64,000 nucleotides of DNA from Muricea muricata (Eukaryota > Cnidaria > Anthozoa > Malacalcyonacea > Plexauridae), in assembly GCA_963855995.1 (NCBI GenBank), contig OY979716.1:41997818-42061817 (forward strand), read 5' to 3'. Under the pieces are notes generated by a model. That model ran no database searches, was not told where the DNA came from, and saw only the letters and a list, made by a program, of their open reading frames with translations. Positions 21,778 through 35,500 of the stretch are shown piece after piece. Position 1 is the first letter of the stretch; the number at the start of each line of letters is the position of its first letter. A program made the translations under genes and the position numbers.

Positions 21778-23464
21778 TCAAGGTTGAATGTCAGTGATTT
21801 GATATCTACTATCAAATGTAAATTTGAATACTTTCTTGGTGGATAGCAAAGTAATGACTATGTCGTCCTCTGATGCAGTTGTGAGATCGATTTCTGCAGA
21901 GAGTGATTCCATAACATCTTTGAGAATGCTGTGAGACATTCCTAGGGATGATGGTTTGGTTGCTTCATCGCTGGGTTTCACAACAACACGTAAAATCCAC
22001 TGGACATGACACGACGACTGTGTTTGTTTCAAGTTGCAGGAAGAGCAAACTGCCAAAATACTATCAGGGTTGACTACGACATTCTTCTGGCAGGTAATGC
22101 ATGCAAGACTCCTTGTTGACTTCTGAACACCTATTATCCAGCCTTCTATCATTGTTGATATAGCAGATTCCATCAAGTCACTGTCAACAGTGGCAAGAGC
22201 CTGCTCAAAGGCTGCGCATGGTGTATATAGGAATGTTTCTTTCATTGGCGTGTTTAAGTAGCGATCCATCCCATATCCTTTTACTCTTACATTTTTGAAT
22301 TCATACGTTTGGTTGATGTTTAAACAGCCCACGTAGTTTTCCCATAGTGTGAGTTTGGCTGACGATGTTGGATCTCTAATGACAACTTCCTGTTTGTGCA
22401 AAGTACCCTTTATATCTGAATTGATGCGTTTCACACCACTTATTTGGAATACTTGTGCTTTCACTGCGATAAGTTGCTCTTTTGCCAGTTTTGGAAGGGA
22501 AGACAATGGCATGATGGCATCAACAGTCTGTGAGAGGCAATTGGAAATTTCAAAGTGGATCTTGTCAAGTACAGTTATCTTTGAAAACTTTTTAAGGGTT
22601 AGGTCGTCATCTTGCTTGTAGCTTGCCGCCGGCTTTATGTTTTCAATCTTCACAGGACTTTTCGTTTGCGCAATTGTGTGTACTTCCGACCTCCTTTCTG
22701 GTGAGAAGCATACAACCCTTCTTGGTTTATCCTCGCATTGACCTACGAAGTTGAAGTAGCGTTTTTCGTTGTTTAAGGCTTTTTTAACAGGCGAGACATT
22801 GTGTATGTAACATTGTGTAATCTCATCAGCTGGCGGAGGTTCTGTTGAAATGCAAAAATAGAAGGGTATAGTTTAAAGGAAAGGAATACAAAATTATGAA
22901 TTGTCTTAAAAGTGCTACATCACTAGGTGAATAGATCAGTTTTGCAATTAAATATGCAGGCATATTGATTGTAAAACACGATTGCAAAACTGACCTATAT
23001 TAAAGGGCATGATCGACCACAATACAATGCATGCGTTTGTTTACATTATAGGCCCAGTGAACTGCCAAAGGCAGCCACGGCAACTATTGACGAAAGTAAC
23101 TGAAAAACGTAAACAAATGCACGCATTGCATTGTGGTGGATCATGCCCCTTCAATATCATTAAGTGAGTTTTGAATTAGTTACTAGGTTTAGTTGTGTGG
23201 GAAGTCCAAAACTAATTATTTTCTGGACAACACTGTAACAACATATTGGTTAAAACAACCCATGAAGGGGTTGTTGTCACAGATTTATTTTCCATCTCAG
23301 AGACAACCAAAATATGAGTTATGTTAACCAATTTGTTTTCACAGTTTGAATTTCACAGCGGCTGTTTTAAACGGATAATACTTAGGTAAAGAATAGTTAC
23401 CTTCAGTGTTAATCTGACTGTTATCCTGGCGGTTATCCTGGCTGTTATCCTGGCTGTTGTTCAT
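21778..23464 (-). CDS. Helitron RPA-like single-strand DNA-binding protein
   Basis: Two exons: 23464-23401 (ATG, then SQDN repeats) and 22841-21778, joined in phase through a GT-AG intron of 560 bp. Exon 2 has the RPA-type opening CYIHNVSPVKKALNNEKRYF with VVCFSPERR. An OB fold follows (VKAQVFQISGVKRI...VVIRDPTSSAKLTLWENYVG). A four-Cys zinc site is seen in LACITCQKNVVV and AVCSSC. Length is about 375 aa, shorter than cellular RPA1. Such proteins probably coat displaced strands during rolling-circle transposition. The frame is open throughout. The intron holds a hairpin MITE (23001-23154). The 3' end of the gene lies at the distal side of the element. Confidence 0.82.
23001..23154. mobile_element. 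Hairpin MITE in the RPA-gene intron
   Basis: AAGGGCATGATCGACCACAA (about 23002) and its inverted partner ending GGTGGATCATGCCCCTT (23154) are about 42 bp arms. Both include ATGCATGCGTTTGTTTAC-like sequence. No coding sequence. Confidence 0.75.
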
Positions 23465-23706
23465 GATGACTAAAAAAGAAGCCAAAAGCTCATAAGTAAT
23501 ATATACTATAAACACAAATATGTAAACGAATTTAGTAGCAACAGTTAAATACATGCAAATACTATACTAACCTAAAATGACAACAATTCTACTATAGACA
23601 TTCCCACTATTATAGTTATTTGGGAGGTAGATTCATTTCCCCAGTTGTTGATTAAACCATGTGAAATACATTGGTTGAATTACTACTGTTTTGTTTTGAT
23701 GCAGCA

Positions 23707-26282
23707 TTAATGATAGTTATTAGTTTGGTAATGTGTATTGTAAGTTGTCTGTGCCATTTGATCAAGTCTTTCTTCTTCATTCAGTCGATACTGCAAAGTG
23801 GTAGAAGATTTCAAACTAGTTAAGCGCTCGTAGGTCATTGGTTCAATAATGCATGATGACAATATTTTTACCCTACTAAGGGCAACATATGAGGCTCCCG
23901 GAGTTCTTTCTGACTTCCCAATATTTATCCATGCTTTAGGCAAGGTAAGTCCCTGACTTTTGTGGATTGTTATTGCCCATGCTAGTCTAAGAGGAAGCTG
24001 TTGTCTTTCATGGAAACCATTTGATAATTGAGTTGAAGCAGTGATTGGGATTATTGGTACACAAGATGGAAGGGTCTGACTGATAGATGGACCTGTGTAA
24101 TTGTCAAATTTAACAACAACTGCTATTGGCATATCAGGGGGATGTTGATTATTATGATATATAAAATGTACAATTGTTCCAGTTGCACCATTGCAAAGAC
24201 CGACAGCTGGCCATAAATTCATTGTAAGCATTATTTTAGCACCTTTAGCTAAAAACAGTAATGGTTGTAGACCAGAAAAATCATCAGGGCTGACATTCTT
24301 GGCTGCAGGAGACGAATGTCTAGCATTGACTTGAGCAACTGGTTGTTTTAGCTTAGTGAGTTGTTCATGGTTATAGTTGGCAACTTCTTCATTACTGTAG
24401 AACAATCTAGTTGCATCATTAAATTCTTCCAAATTGTCAACATTTGCAGGTTGTCGAGTCAACAGCAGTTTCCAGTCATCTACTGTTGATTCTCCTTTTC
24501 TCAGCCTCAAAAGCAAGTTTCGAAATTGTATCTGTTCAGGATTATTACCTTGGACACGCTGGTTAACATCGAGCTTTACTACTTTATCAAACATAGCGTA
24601 TGTGATATGTCCTTGTTCACCAATACTATTGGTGGGTATGGAATGATAGAGTGGTTTGTCTGCTACAGGTGGAAGCTGAGCTGGATCACCACACAAAATA
24701 AGAGATTTATTACCAAGAAGTTTGTCAAGAAAACCAGAGGCTTGTTTACAGCGCTTGTCTATCCAGCCAAAGTTTATTTGGCCAAGCATGGAATACTCGT
24801 CAATTATAATATAGTCAATGCCTTTTAGTGATTCTTGTAATCTTATCAAACTCTGACCTGTAAGATCTTTATGCCCTCTCGATCCAACTGGTAACTTTAA
24901 AAGTGAATGAATTGTTATGCCATTTATATTAAAGGCAGCTTTACCAATTGTTGCAGTTACCGCACATTTGTCATGCAAAAGCGTACGGATACCATTTATT
25001 AAATAGCTCTTACCAGTACCTGCCACTCCATTGATAATGAGAGCAAGTGGATCTTTGCTTGAAGACATGTCTTGAAAGTGAGTCTGTACAATATTGTATG
25101 CAAGTTGTTGCATTTCACTGAATGTACCAGGATCTATACTTTCATATTGTTCATGTGAGGCCTGATTACTCTGTTCCCTCATGTTCTTTATCCATGCTGG
25201 CATTTCACCAATCTGCTGTTCAGAATAATGACATCTGTCATTGTTCCAATCATAAGATAACTCAGAATTTGTTTGTGAAGAATCAATAAATGGTACATGT
25301 AGGTCAGATATAACCATCCATTCTTCACGAGAGTCTTCAGGATGTGTATCAACATGCTGATCTTCGGTTTCGTGTTGACTATGAATAACAGATTGAAGTT
25401 TGTCAAACCATTCTGGGACATTTGCCTCAGCATATGGTGTTTGTAGGAACTGTTTCCATTTGTTTATCATGTTTTCGTCTGATGTCTCTTCATTATCCCA
25501 AGCATTTTCTTGTGTTTTTTTCCAAGGTTTGTATCTTAAAAGTTGGTATTTACAATACTGAGGGAAGTTTGAACCTCTTGGATTAGAAGAGTATGTAGGG
25601 AAAATTCTTGGAACAACATTATCTGGAAGTGTGACAAGTTTTTTGTTTACAACCTTAAACTGTGTTGCAAACTGGACAAAATTTAATTTAGCTGTATCTA
25701 TTGGGCTATCATAATGTTCCCGATTAGCATAGACATCAAGAAGGGAATTAGAAGAACAAACTTTGCCATCTTCAGTTGGGGAGTTAATATGAATTCTACG
25801 AGACCCATTTAAGCTAACTGGTATTACATTGAAGCTAGAGCTGTAAAGCCTCTGTGAGAGTAAGTGGTGCATTGTTTCTTGAGCAGCATAATCTCTTTCA
25901 CCAAGTGTCTTCATTATTACTTTTTTTATAGCTTTGTGAGGATTACTACTGCTCGGACTATTTTTCATGACTGTGCTAAATGCTGCTTTCATCATAGGTG
26001 TCCTAGGCTCACCTTTAGCAGCATACTTTGTAAGATATTCAACACATGCATAGTGGTCAATGACTACTTGAATGTCACAATTAGCTCTCCAACCCTGTAA
26101 TTGCAGCTGCTGATTGTTATTAAGTCGGGAGTCATTTCTCTTAGTGACAATTTTTGCTCTATACTGGGGTTCATCACTGTTAGTATGAATTTGTTCAAAC
26201 TCTAATCTTGTCTTAGAGCAGATATCCTTTGGAAAGTTGAATCGACATTTCAGTTCAGAATCAGCATTCTTCTTTCTTAAGC
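23707..26282 (-). pseudogene. Helitron RepHel, C-terminal half: Rep tyrosines and PIF1 helicase
   Basis: About 857 open codons follow the insertion point. Near the start is the Rep catalytic tyrosine pair motif, CVEYLTKYAAKGE (about 26010-26046). The PIF1-type helicase has Walker A GVAGTGKSYL (about 25005-25035), Walker B IIDEYSM, the GDPAQLPPV motif, and the motif VI region AITIHKSQGLTLPKAW with YVALSRV. No internal stops are present. The half is separated from its HUH motif by 11 kb of inserted element, so it is inactive as it stands. Family role: nicking and 5'-3' unwinding for rolling-circle transposition. The length and motifs agree with full animal Helitron proteins. Confidence 0.9.
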
Positions 26283-26292
26283 AATCCCTTAC

Positions 26293-26440
26293 GAAAATGT
26301 TCAATAGAATCCTATAGAATATGCTATAGAATATTCCAATTCCAGTAGAATATTCTATAGAACCTATTATCCTATAGAATATTCTATTGCAATATTCTAT
26401 AGAATTTTCTGATCCTATAGAATATTCTATTGGATGTTCG
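26293..26440. repeat. Left subterminal repeat array of the CACTA-type element
   Basis: Repeated, partly overlapping variants of CCTATAGAATATTCTATAGA. I count about eight ATAGAATAT-type cores in both orientations. The motif is itself palindromic (ATAGAATATTCTAT). Confidence 0.88.
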
Positions 26441-26515
26441 TATGAATATTAAATATGTTACTATCAGTATAAAAAAATTTTTTGGATTGATTTATTTTGA
26501 AGAAATATATTTAAC

Positions 26516-26712
26516 AAATAGATTTCATTTTTTCGTGCGTCTGTACTGTAATAGATCACAAATACTGTAATAGATAACGTCATAGCGTGTGAAGAATAAA
26601 AAAGTACACACGAGACGTAGTCGAGTGGATGACTTTTTGTTCTTCACATGCTATGGCGTCACCTGTGATCTATTACAGTACAGAAGCACAAAAAAATGAA
26701 ATCTATTTGTTT
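26516..26712. mobile_element. MITE with ~45-bp inverted arms
   Basis: AAATAGATTTCATTTTTTCG (26517) followed by TACTGTAATAGATCAC is mirrored at 26667-26712. The middle has a further pair, CACACGCTATGACG-like and CATGCTATGGCGTC. It lies inside the CACTA-type element, outside its genes. Confidence 0.75.
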
Positions 26713-27909
26713 TATATCATAATAAAGTTAGCAAAAGTCATGTGAAGACCCGCGAAATAAATTAGACCACGCCATCAGTTGACGTCATCCGTGCACGTGT
26801 ACTTTAATAACACACAGCTCGCGACCAATGAAAATGCAGAATGAACACGAATTATTATATAAATATATGTATGGAACATATGTTATATGTATATTCCACA
26901 GAGCTTTTATGGGATATTTTGTGGAATATTCTATACAATAATCAATTGAACATTTTTAATGCAACCAATTTCTATGTGAGAGTAACGCAACTTCTAAAAA
27001 CTGAAACGAAAACATATGGAAACTATCATAAGACATATTATATACTGATTTAAAATTTCAAAATAAATAAAATTCACTCACTGGCATATTAAATATGGTA
27101 TGTGAAATAATTTTCTCCTTGGATGATTACAAATGTTAACCTATAATTCTTGGGTTAGTTAGAACAATATCACAACCCATATATAAGTCAAGCACATTAA
27201 AAGTTGAATATATTTTTATTAATACAAAATGGTATTTACAGTACATCTAACAGTTGTTGTTTCTCACAAAATTAACAGTACTATAATCACAATATTTACA
27301 ATTTTCTGCCTATTAAACTAACCAAAGTACAGCAAAACGTCATGCAAGAAAACATGTATAAAAAGTGAAAAATATAATACGTAATTATTGAAAATATTCA
27401 TGCTAAAAGGAGCATTTTACTTTCCTCAACTCAGCCCACTTTGTATGATCAAACATCGATTATACACAAGTATCAGAATTTCTAAAAGTTATTAATACAT
27501 GAAATATTTTGTGCACACTTTTTATCATTGAGTACAAGATTTCTTGCATGAAAAACTGACATCTTTAGCCTTGTATGTCAGAAAACCATAGTTTTCAGAA
27601 TTTTCAATCAAAATATCATATTACAATGTGCATACTGTAAGTGCTCAGCTATTCCAAAACGAGCCAAAAGTTGTAAAATTTGGATGAAATGAGTGTAGAA
27701 GCTAATCAATGCTGCTTATAAATGTATTCTGTCATTTTATTGGATAAACTCACATTTTATCTACACTTATAATAAACACACTGTATTATCTTGAATTCAA
27801 AATTCTATAGCAAAACTGCTTGAACAAATTCTTTGCTTTGCTTATTGCACATGGATGACTTCATGACTGGTCAAGATTACTGTACAAACTAGTTATATTT
27901 ATGAAATAT

Positions 27910-30900
27910 TCAGTCATCATAAATACGGTATGGCAATGGACAAAAATATTTTTTGTCATCTACTGTTAGGCAAATACATTTTCGTTCAATTTGAGAGGGA
28001 TCAAGTGCAATTATGTTATTTGTTTCTTGAACTTCTACAATAAATTTACAGGAAATGTTAAAATCTTCATCCCTGAATAGAGATCTTTGATTAGCTACCA
28101 TAGGTTTCACAATTACTGCATGATATAGTGAGCATTGACAGTACTGACAAACCTCCAAAGAACAACAACAAGATGGCTTAACATTCAAGAGACCTAGGAT
28201 TACTCCGTATTTATAAGCTGGATGTTTAAAAGAAATGTTGTGATTTGTGTGCCGTTTAGATCTGGTATAATTCACACCAGAATACGACTGATGATTATAA
28301 ACAAACCGATCATAAAGATCTCCAGACTCAGTGTTTACGATCACACCAAGAAGATCTTGCAATGCAACCAACATACGAGCATCTAAGGTAACCACTTTAC
28401 AAGAACCTAGAACACTCAACCCATCACCACCATTCTTGTGCCTATATCTTGCATCATACAACAGCTTAACAAGTACATCATTTACAGCAACAGCAGAACA
28501 ATCATCTATGCATTTTCTTGCCATTGTTGAAATCTTGTTCTTGAGCAAAAACGTGTCCGTTATCTGCTGTGGAACAGACTGTGTTCCATGGAACAAGTTA
28601 ACAAGAACATGATTGTGCCCTTCAAAAGTAAAAGTAGAAGTAGCCCACAATGGACCGCAATCTCTAACACAATGTCCAAGATGGGTTAAACAGTGAACAT
28701 TAAACTTACAACTTGAAAGCCCGTATAGTTCCTCCAGTTGAATTACAAATTTTGTTAGACAAAATTCAGAGAGAGAAATATCATTCTCTGATAAAGAGTC
28801 ACCTGAAAGAGTGTATATCCCATATACAAAAAGAAAGAAGTGACTCAGATAACGAGAAGGAAGCACTCCTTGAAGAATGAGAAGGCTATAAAAGATAAAA
28901 GCCCTCCACTCTGATGCTTTCCAGTAGCACCTATGTGCAAGGCTTCGTGGGCTTCGGTGAAGTTCGCTAGGAGGACTGATAAGTTGCAGACGCTGATCGA
29001 TCAAGCTGATACTTTGACCAATATAATAACGTTCGCAATGATTCTTAATGTTAAACCACATATCTACCATTTGCCTTACAACCCCTAAGCAAACAGAATG
29101 CATAAAGTCTGTCACTGTGCCCCTCACAGTGTCAAAAGAGGGAAGTAGGTCTGCATAGGTCATCCCTTTCACTCCCTTGACAGGATTGGTAGGTGTTGCT
29201 TCCAATGCATACTTTGCTTGCTTTGCAGCAGTGCGCATAACAACTGGTGTTCTATGGGGGTAGTACCTTAATGGAGGACCATTGTTATTTGGCACAGTTA
29301 CCCCTTCAAACTCACACCAGTCACACCCGTTCATACCATTGTATTGTTTCACATTTCGAACAATAGCTCGAGCAGGAGAATCTGCAGATAGCAACAATGC
29401 AAATACTTTTCTTGGCCGAACTTCATTGTCAAAAAGAAAACCATCCACCTCCAACTTTCGGCACTCATCAACAAATGGTTTCAAAAAGACATTCATTACT
29501 GGCTTCTGGCCAAACCATAAACCAAGCAACAGGATATTTTTCCCCCTTAAGTGTTGAGGAAGCTCATTTACAAAAGCTTGTAAAGGCCACACAGAAAAGT
29601 TAGAAGAGTTAAAGATAGGAATGCCATCTGTATTCCATGTCAAAGATACATCATTTGGATTGAGACCATGCCTAACTATTAGCTCCTTATACAATTTCGA
29701 TGTTGTCACATCATTTATAGTTTTTGATTTAAGGATATGATCTAAATTTCTGTTAGTTAAATAAGGGAAAAGTTTGTTATTCGATAACATGCTTCTAATT
29801 TGTTGTTGAACAGGAATATATATAAAATAATGTCCATTCTTAATACTTTCCTCTTCATTGAATGCTTCATCACATAAATTGCAGGCTGCAAATGTTGTGT
29901 CATTTCCCAAGTACGACATACACGTGGAACAGTAGAAGTGCTTCTATAAATGTAAAGTTTTTCAAAAAATCAATTCTTTTGTTAAGAAATCATACAACAT
30001 AATGCTGAGCAAATTAACTTTCAACAACTTTCAGGCACTATTAACACATACCTCTGACTTCTCTAATTTAAACAAATTATAAAATTTGTGTTTGGTTGGT
30101 GGAACTGTGTTTGGAAAAAATGTATTGAGCAGCAACAGCAGATCTCCAAGTGCCACATCGGTGAGCTTATGTCTCAGCACAAAACAAAGGATTAGGAGAA
30201 GGCTCTGTGTTTTTGTGATATTTGCACCTGGATAAATAGGCACTTTTTCTTCCTATAAGAGTAAAACATTGTTAGACAGTATAGAGTTTATTTATACTAA
30301 CTTAGTGTCACCAATTGTATACATCTTTTGATACAAATTTTTCCCATTACAATTCACAAATATTATGAAATCATTCCCTCTAAGGCAAAGCAAGTGAATC
30401 AAGGAAACATCCAAGCATAGACCTCATGCAATTTTTTACATCCAAAAGATTAATATCAAAAAAGTCCTCAACATGTAGTGTCTACTAAATGGTGAGTACT
30501 TGTCACTTCCCCAACTTATGCACCGGTCAATAGAAGGTTTAGGTTAGCTTTGCTAATCACCTTACTTACCAATAAGGAGACACAAAGCTGCTAATCCCCC
30601 GCTAATGCCCTGCTATGTCCCAGCCCTGGGGATGCAGGGATTTATATTGACTGGTGCACTATTGGTACTCTGTAATTTGACATCACACAATTAAAGATGA
30701 TGCAAATGAGTTATAATCATATACCCTCGTTTGTAAAGAAATACCTGGCTATTGTTGAAATCAAAGCTATCTACCATCCCATCATTTGTGTCAGTTCGTG
30801 AAGCGTCATCACAATTACTTTCAACTTCATCATGCCATTCATTGTCTGTAGGAATCTTTAGTATAGCAAAAAAGTACATACCAAGCATCAGAATCTTGAA

Positions 30901-32161
30901 ATAGCACTTATATAGGTTTCCCTAAGACTATTGTTCTCACTACTAAGCCTTGCTAAGAGTTTAAGAATAGTTTGACATAAAAATATGATTACTATACAAT
31001 GAATTAAGACAGTTTATTAATAAAATATACCTGGTCATTGTTGAAATCAAGCTCATCTGCCTTTGTATAATTTGTGTGACCTTGAGGAGTCTTGCCACTG
31101 CTCCTTTCCTCTTCATCATGCTGTTCATCATCAGGTGGAATCTATGTACAGAAGCATTCATAATATATGTAATGGGAGGCCCATGCATTTTTTAAATTAA
31201 CCTTCATGCAGCTTACATATCCTATTGACCTACAAAACCACAAAGTCTATACGACCTATCACTGCCAGTCCCTTATGGGCCAGTAGAACATTAAATAATA
31301 TTTGCCTTATCTATTTCATGTTGTTCAAGGGATGTTCACATGGTTGCATCCAGAGTTTCAGTGAATACATTTCAGTGACAATTTTAGTGAATAGTTTGAA
31401 GATCAGCTTACAGTTTGCTTTTTAAACATGATCTGTTACATAGTTGAAAAGTGTGTGTTCATGTACTTTGAAACAATATGTTTTCAGCAACAATATGTTG
31501 CTAAGTTGCAACATTTAATTTTGGCAGGCATTGTGTAAACTTGTGGTGGGCATAACCAGCTGATGCAATATAACAAACCTATATAACGGGTCTAAATTAG
31601 TTACTAAAAGATCAAATGATGCTGAAGAACTTCCTAAATTCTGATGCTGTATAACTGATCACTTTATTAATATGAAAAACTGCAAGTTTAGCACAACTTC
31701 AAATAGCCGCACTGAATGATACCCAGTTTATCCACTAATTTTCTATTTGGCAAAAAAATAAATAAAATGTCTGCCATTTCAGCATGCTATGCATGAAATA
31801 TTTTTAAATATTTATTCAACAATTCTAAATGCGTAAAATACTGAGAAATGTCAATAAAATGTTTGATACAATTGCTCTCCCCCCCCTTGGAATGCTCATA
31901 TGCCACCCTTCTTTACACGCATCTATTTTTATAGTAATAATTCTACATACATATTAAGCTAAAACTAATCAGCTTCATAATGAAGCGTAAGGCGTAAAAT
32001 ACATAGGGCTACCATACCGTGTGATTAACAGAATGAACTGGCTGGTCTGACTGAGTCGTTGAGCTGACACGTCGACGTTTTCTTCTGTTGTAAGATGTTG
32101 TCCTTGGAACCTGAACGCCAGGATCATATTCATGCTGTTTATAAGGACCTCTTATTGACAT
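27910..32161 (-). CDS. EnSpm/CACTA-type transposase (866 aa, 5 exons)
   Basis: Exons 32161-32018, 31141-31031, 30855-30745, 30252-30052 and 29943-27910, all GT-AG and all phase 0, giving 866 codons with no stop. Exon 1 is basic (YNRRKRRRV, likely nuclear signal). Exons 2 and 3 are both 111 nt and encode similar acidic segments (IPPDDEQHDEE / IPTDNEWHDEV, both ending DFNN-Q), so one is a duplicate. Exon 4 has LRHKLTDVALGDLL, typical of animal EnSpm proteins. Exon 5 starts with a zinc cluster (HFYCSTCMSY, ACNLCDEA). The tnp2-like core follows: TWNTDGIPIFNSS (likely first catalytic Asp), GLWFGQKPVMNVFLKPF, DWCEFEG and DFMHSVCLGVVRQM. The protein cuts and pastes the element. The copy appears intact. 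Confidence 0.9.
30518..30657. mobile_element. Short MITE in transposase intron 3
   Basis: The left end ATGCACCGGTCAATAGA and the inverted right end TATTGACTGGTGCA frame 140 bases. GCTAAT-type short repeats lie inside. It sits between exons 3 and 4 of the transposase gene. Confidence 0.6.
30915..30950. repeat. Solo arm of a dispersed palindromic repeat
   Basis: GGTTTCCCTAAGACTATTGT and the following bases match the arm of the palindromic MITE at 2687-2796. It lies in the intron between transposase exons 2 and 3. Confidence 0.55.
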
Positions 32162-32521
32162 GACTTCTCACTTTCCAGAGTAATGTTTCGAGCATAAGTC
32201 AGAGGTATAAAACAACAGTTTTTTTCACGTAATCTGAAAACCAAATCCTATGATAGTTCATTTAATGTATATGGCATTTTTACTCGAGTATACACGAACA
32301 CACGCGCTTGCTGTCATCCATGCTTGCATTAATTTCGCTCGAAGCAGACGAAAACACTGGGAATGAGGACGCTCGCAAGGTTGCTTGGGAAATGTGTCAC
32401 CTATCACATGTTCTTTTCGGCGCAAAATTTGACTCGAACACTTGACATCGATTCGCTGTAATCTTTCGAATTTTTAACCTAAATATTTATTGATTTGGTA
32501 AGCTTTTTCTTTTCCTTCAAT
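32162..32521. promoter_or_regulatory. Shared divergent promoter region
   Basis: A 360-bp gap separates the start codons of the minus-strand transposase gene (32161) and the plus-strand BEN gene (32522). It is the only upstream space available to both genes. No clear TATA box or palindromic ATAGAATATTCTAT site stands out. Its role as a bidirectional promoter is inferred from the geometry. Confidence 0.5.
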
Positions 32522-35500
32522 ATGAAATACGCGTTGTTTGAATTCACAAACGAAAAAGCGTGCGAAGTTGGTGAGACGCGATGGATCCTTCGAGAAAATC
32601 CGGACACGTTCAAAAATGTTGGCTGGGATGACGAAAAAGATGTGATGGTGGCATGGCCGTGCGATTTCACGAAAATCCACAAAAAAATAATAAAGGGTTC
32701 CCTAGACCCAGAAGCATTGGAAACCAAAACCTGCGTGGCTAAAGTAAAAAAATTCAGCGGTAAGTCAGAGTCTGTTTTGCACTGGTTGTATGGTTCATTG
32801 AATTATGATTTTGCGCGATATGAAAATTATATGAACTGCCCTTTGCTAAGCACTTTTGTACGTATATCTTATATGCTCATTAATCATGCACTTTATATAA
32901 GGGTTGTAGATAAAAGATAGGCTCAAATTGGAATTACAAAAATACACAGTAAGAGACCATATTAAACTTGTGTGTGTTTGGTGGTGGTGGTGGTGGTGGA
33001 GGGAAGGGGGGATGACATAAAAAAGAAAAAATAACACTTCTTAAATCACTGAAGGCCTTATTATTAAGTGCAAAAATAAATTTTAATATTTCTTAATATG
33101 TCAAGTAAATATATTTAATTTACAAAAATCCAAATGAGAGAAGCCATAATTTGGGTCCATGCATGGGGCATCATAAATGGAGGGGTTAATACTGCTGGCA
33201 TTGCTCAGCAAGGTGTTATTGAGTAAATAATGAATTGTTGATCCGTGGATTTTTAAATAACATGTCTATATATTGTGCCAGCTTTGCACAACATTATGTA
33301 TAGGTTTGTGTTGGAGCATGTTAATTTGTTAAAGTCTTGTCCCTGCTTGCCCACTTCAACATTCTGATTGTAAAATGTTGATCATTTTTGGTATATTCCT
33401 TCAACAGATGACTATGAAACCATTCGTCTTTACCTGAACCAGTATTGTACTACTGGCTCATTGACGACCCCCAATCACGGCAGAGGAAAACGTTTGTTGA
33501 GGCCAAATGGCAGATATACCAATTCAGATGATGAAGATGAACCAGTCGAAAGCATAGAAGACACTCAGGAGAAGGTATACCATCATGAAATCTCTCTTAC
33601 ATATACTGTTTACCTCATATTTTCATTTGGTAAAGGTAGCATATCCTAATTGGTAGGTTTCTGTACAGCAGGTTGTATACAACATGGTTGTGATAAAAAT
33701 AGAAATTTTCACTAAAATTTTGAACCGTCTTGAAGGAAACTGAAATTAGATGACCTATTTTTCACATGGCCAGATACCAGATAAAATTTTGATGGCAAAA
33801 TGAGACTATACATTAAATTCCACAAAATGAAATGCTAAATTCCAATTCTATTTAAACCTCTATTCCAATTTGAAGAACAACCATGTCTTTAGGCCTTTTC
33901 ATGTGAGCCCAGTTACTAAGATGTCTTACCTACCTATGATCTTGCCTGCTATTAGTAAATATGATAAAAATTGTCTATGAGAAGGCAAACTGGCCCACTT
34001 GCTGAGATGAAAGCTAGTGAGATCATAGTTAGAGGTGGGATGAAAAATTCCCCATATGAACATGCCAGTCCAGTTACCAGAATGAAACTTGAAACACACA
34101 AAAATGTTCTTCCTAACAAAGTAACTTGCCAAAGTAACAGGCCCTTTGCATGATTCTTGTAGTTTTAGATCATTTAGGGGGTATTGATTTCATGGGTATT
34201 GATTCTTAATTTTTGGTGGTAGTAGTGTTATTCACAACTGATTAATTGAGAAACAAACACAGGGAATTTTTTCATTTCAAGACAAATGAAAAATTGCTGC
34301 TTGAATAAATTTCTATAGTGTATAATACTTTTAAAATGTTGGAGAATTTTTCTTACAAAAAAGGTGCCTTTTCATGTAACAAATGTGTGATGTTAAAGAA
34401 ATATAAAACATTTTCATGTTACATGGTTGTATCAGCATGAGTGGAAATTGGCATTGTGCGAAAACACGACACTCTGTGGGTGGAGTGTTTTCAAACAATT
34501 TTGAATTTTGATGTAACTGCATTTGAATACAGAAAAAATGTTTGATTCATATTTTTTAATAAGGTAGCACAAAAAATATAGGGGACGATATTGAAATAAC
34601 AGTTTCACAAAAGAGTTATCAGAAATTTTCTGTGTTGAAATTGAGTTATTTCAGCACTGCCAATAAGTGTTCAGAATTTACAAATTCTGTATACTGTATG
34701 TTATAATATATTTTGCAATAGTCTATAATATTGTGAATTTACATCTTTTCAATTCTATTCTTAATAAACCCTTTTTAACCTCACAAAAGGCCCAGAAATG
34801 GCAAGAAGAATGCTAACAAATCACCTCATTCATTTTCCTGTAATGAAATGGAGGCTCTAAAAGCCAAATATAAGTTAGCAACAGAAAAGGCAAGTTGGTT
34901 GCTAAATGCAAGTTTGCGATCTTTCTTAGTTGTAGTTGTGTAACATGTTCAAACCACGTTTGTCCAAATTTAAAATGTTAAATGTCTTTGCTTTCTAGAC
35001 AGCAGACCATTTTATGGACACATTAAGTGGAAATGAGGAAGAAGGCGAGGTATGTCTGAGTATTATGTATACTGCAGTGCAATACTATTGTTCAAATATT
35101 AATGTTTTCTTGTTCGCAATTTTTTTAAGATGTCTTGTGAATTGGAAGATGAAATTGAGTCGCTGAGAAAGGACAATGGCAACCTTCGCAAGAAACTCAA
35201 AGAAAGAGAAAAAGAAATTGAACGTTTGAAGCTTATGATTAACAATCTTAAAGGTAAGCCAATGTATCAACTTTTCAGAAAGTCCATGAATATTGTCACA
35301 CTTGTGACTGATGCAGTCAAGCAATGTACCTGACATTCTTGCACTTGATGTACCAGCGCTCTGTAGTGTTTGTATAGAAAGTCAGAAACCCTATGGCAAA
35401 AACTAAATTTAAAGTTTAGTGCAAATCATAATGTTGTCAAGTGCAAGTTTTCTGATTTTTGTTATCATTTTAGTGATGCCATGCCTGTCAGATATTGTTG

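Noticed and set aside
26841..27053. 70-codon frame near the left end of the CACTA-type element
   Set aside because: It lies in AT-rich subterminal sequence that includes ATAGAATAT-like words; likely chance.
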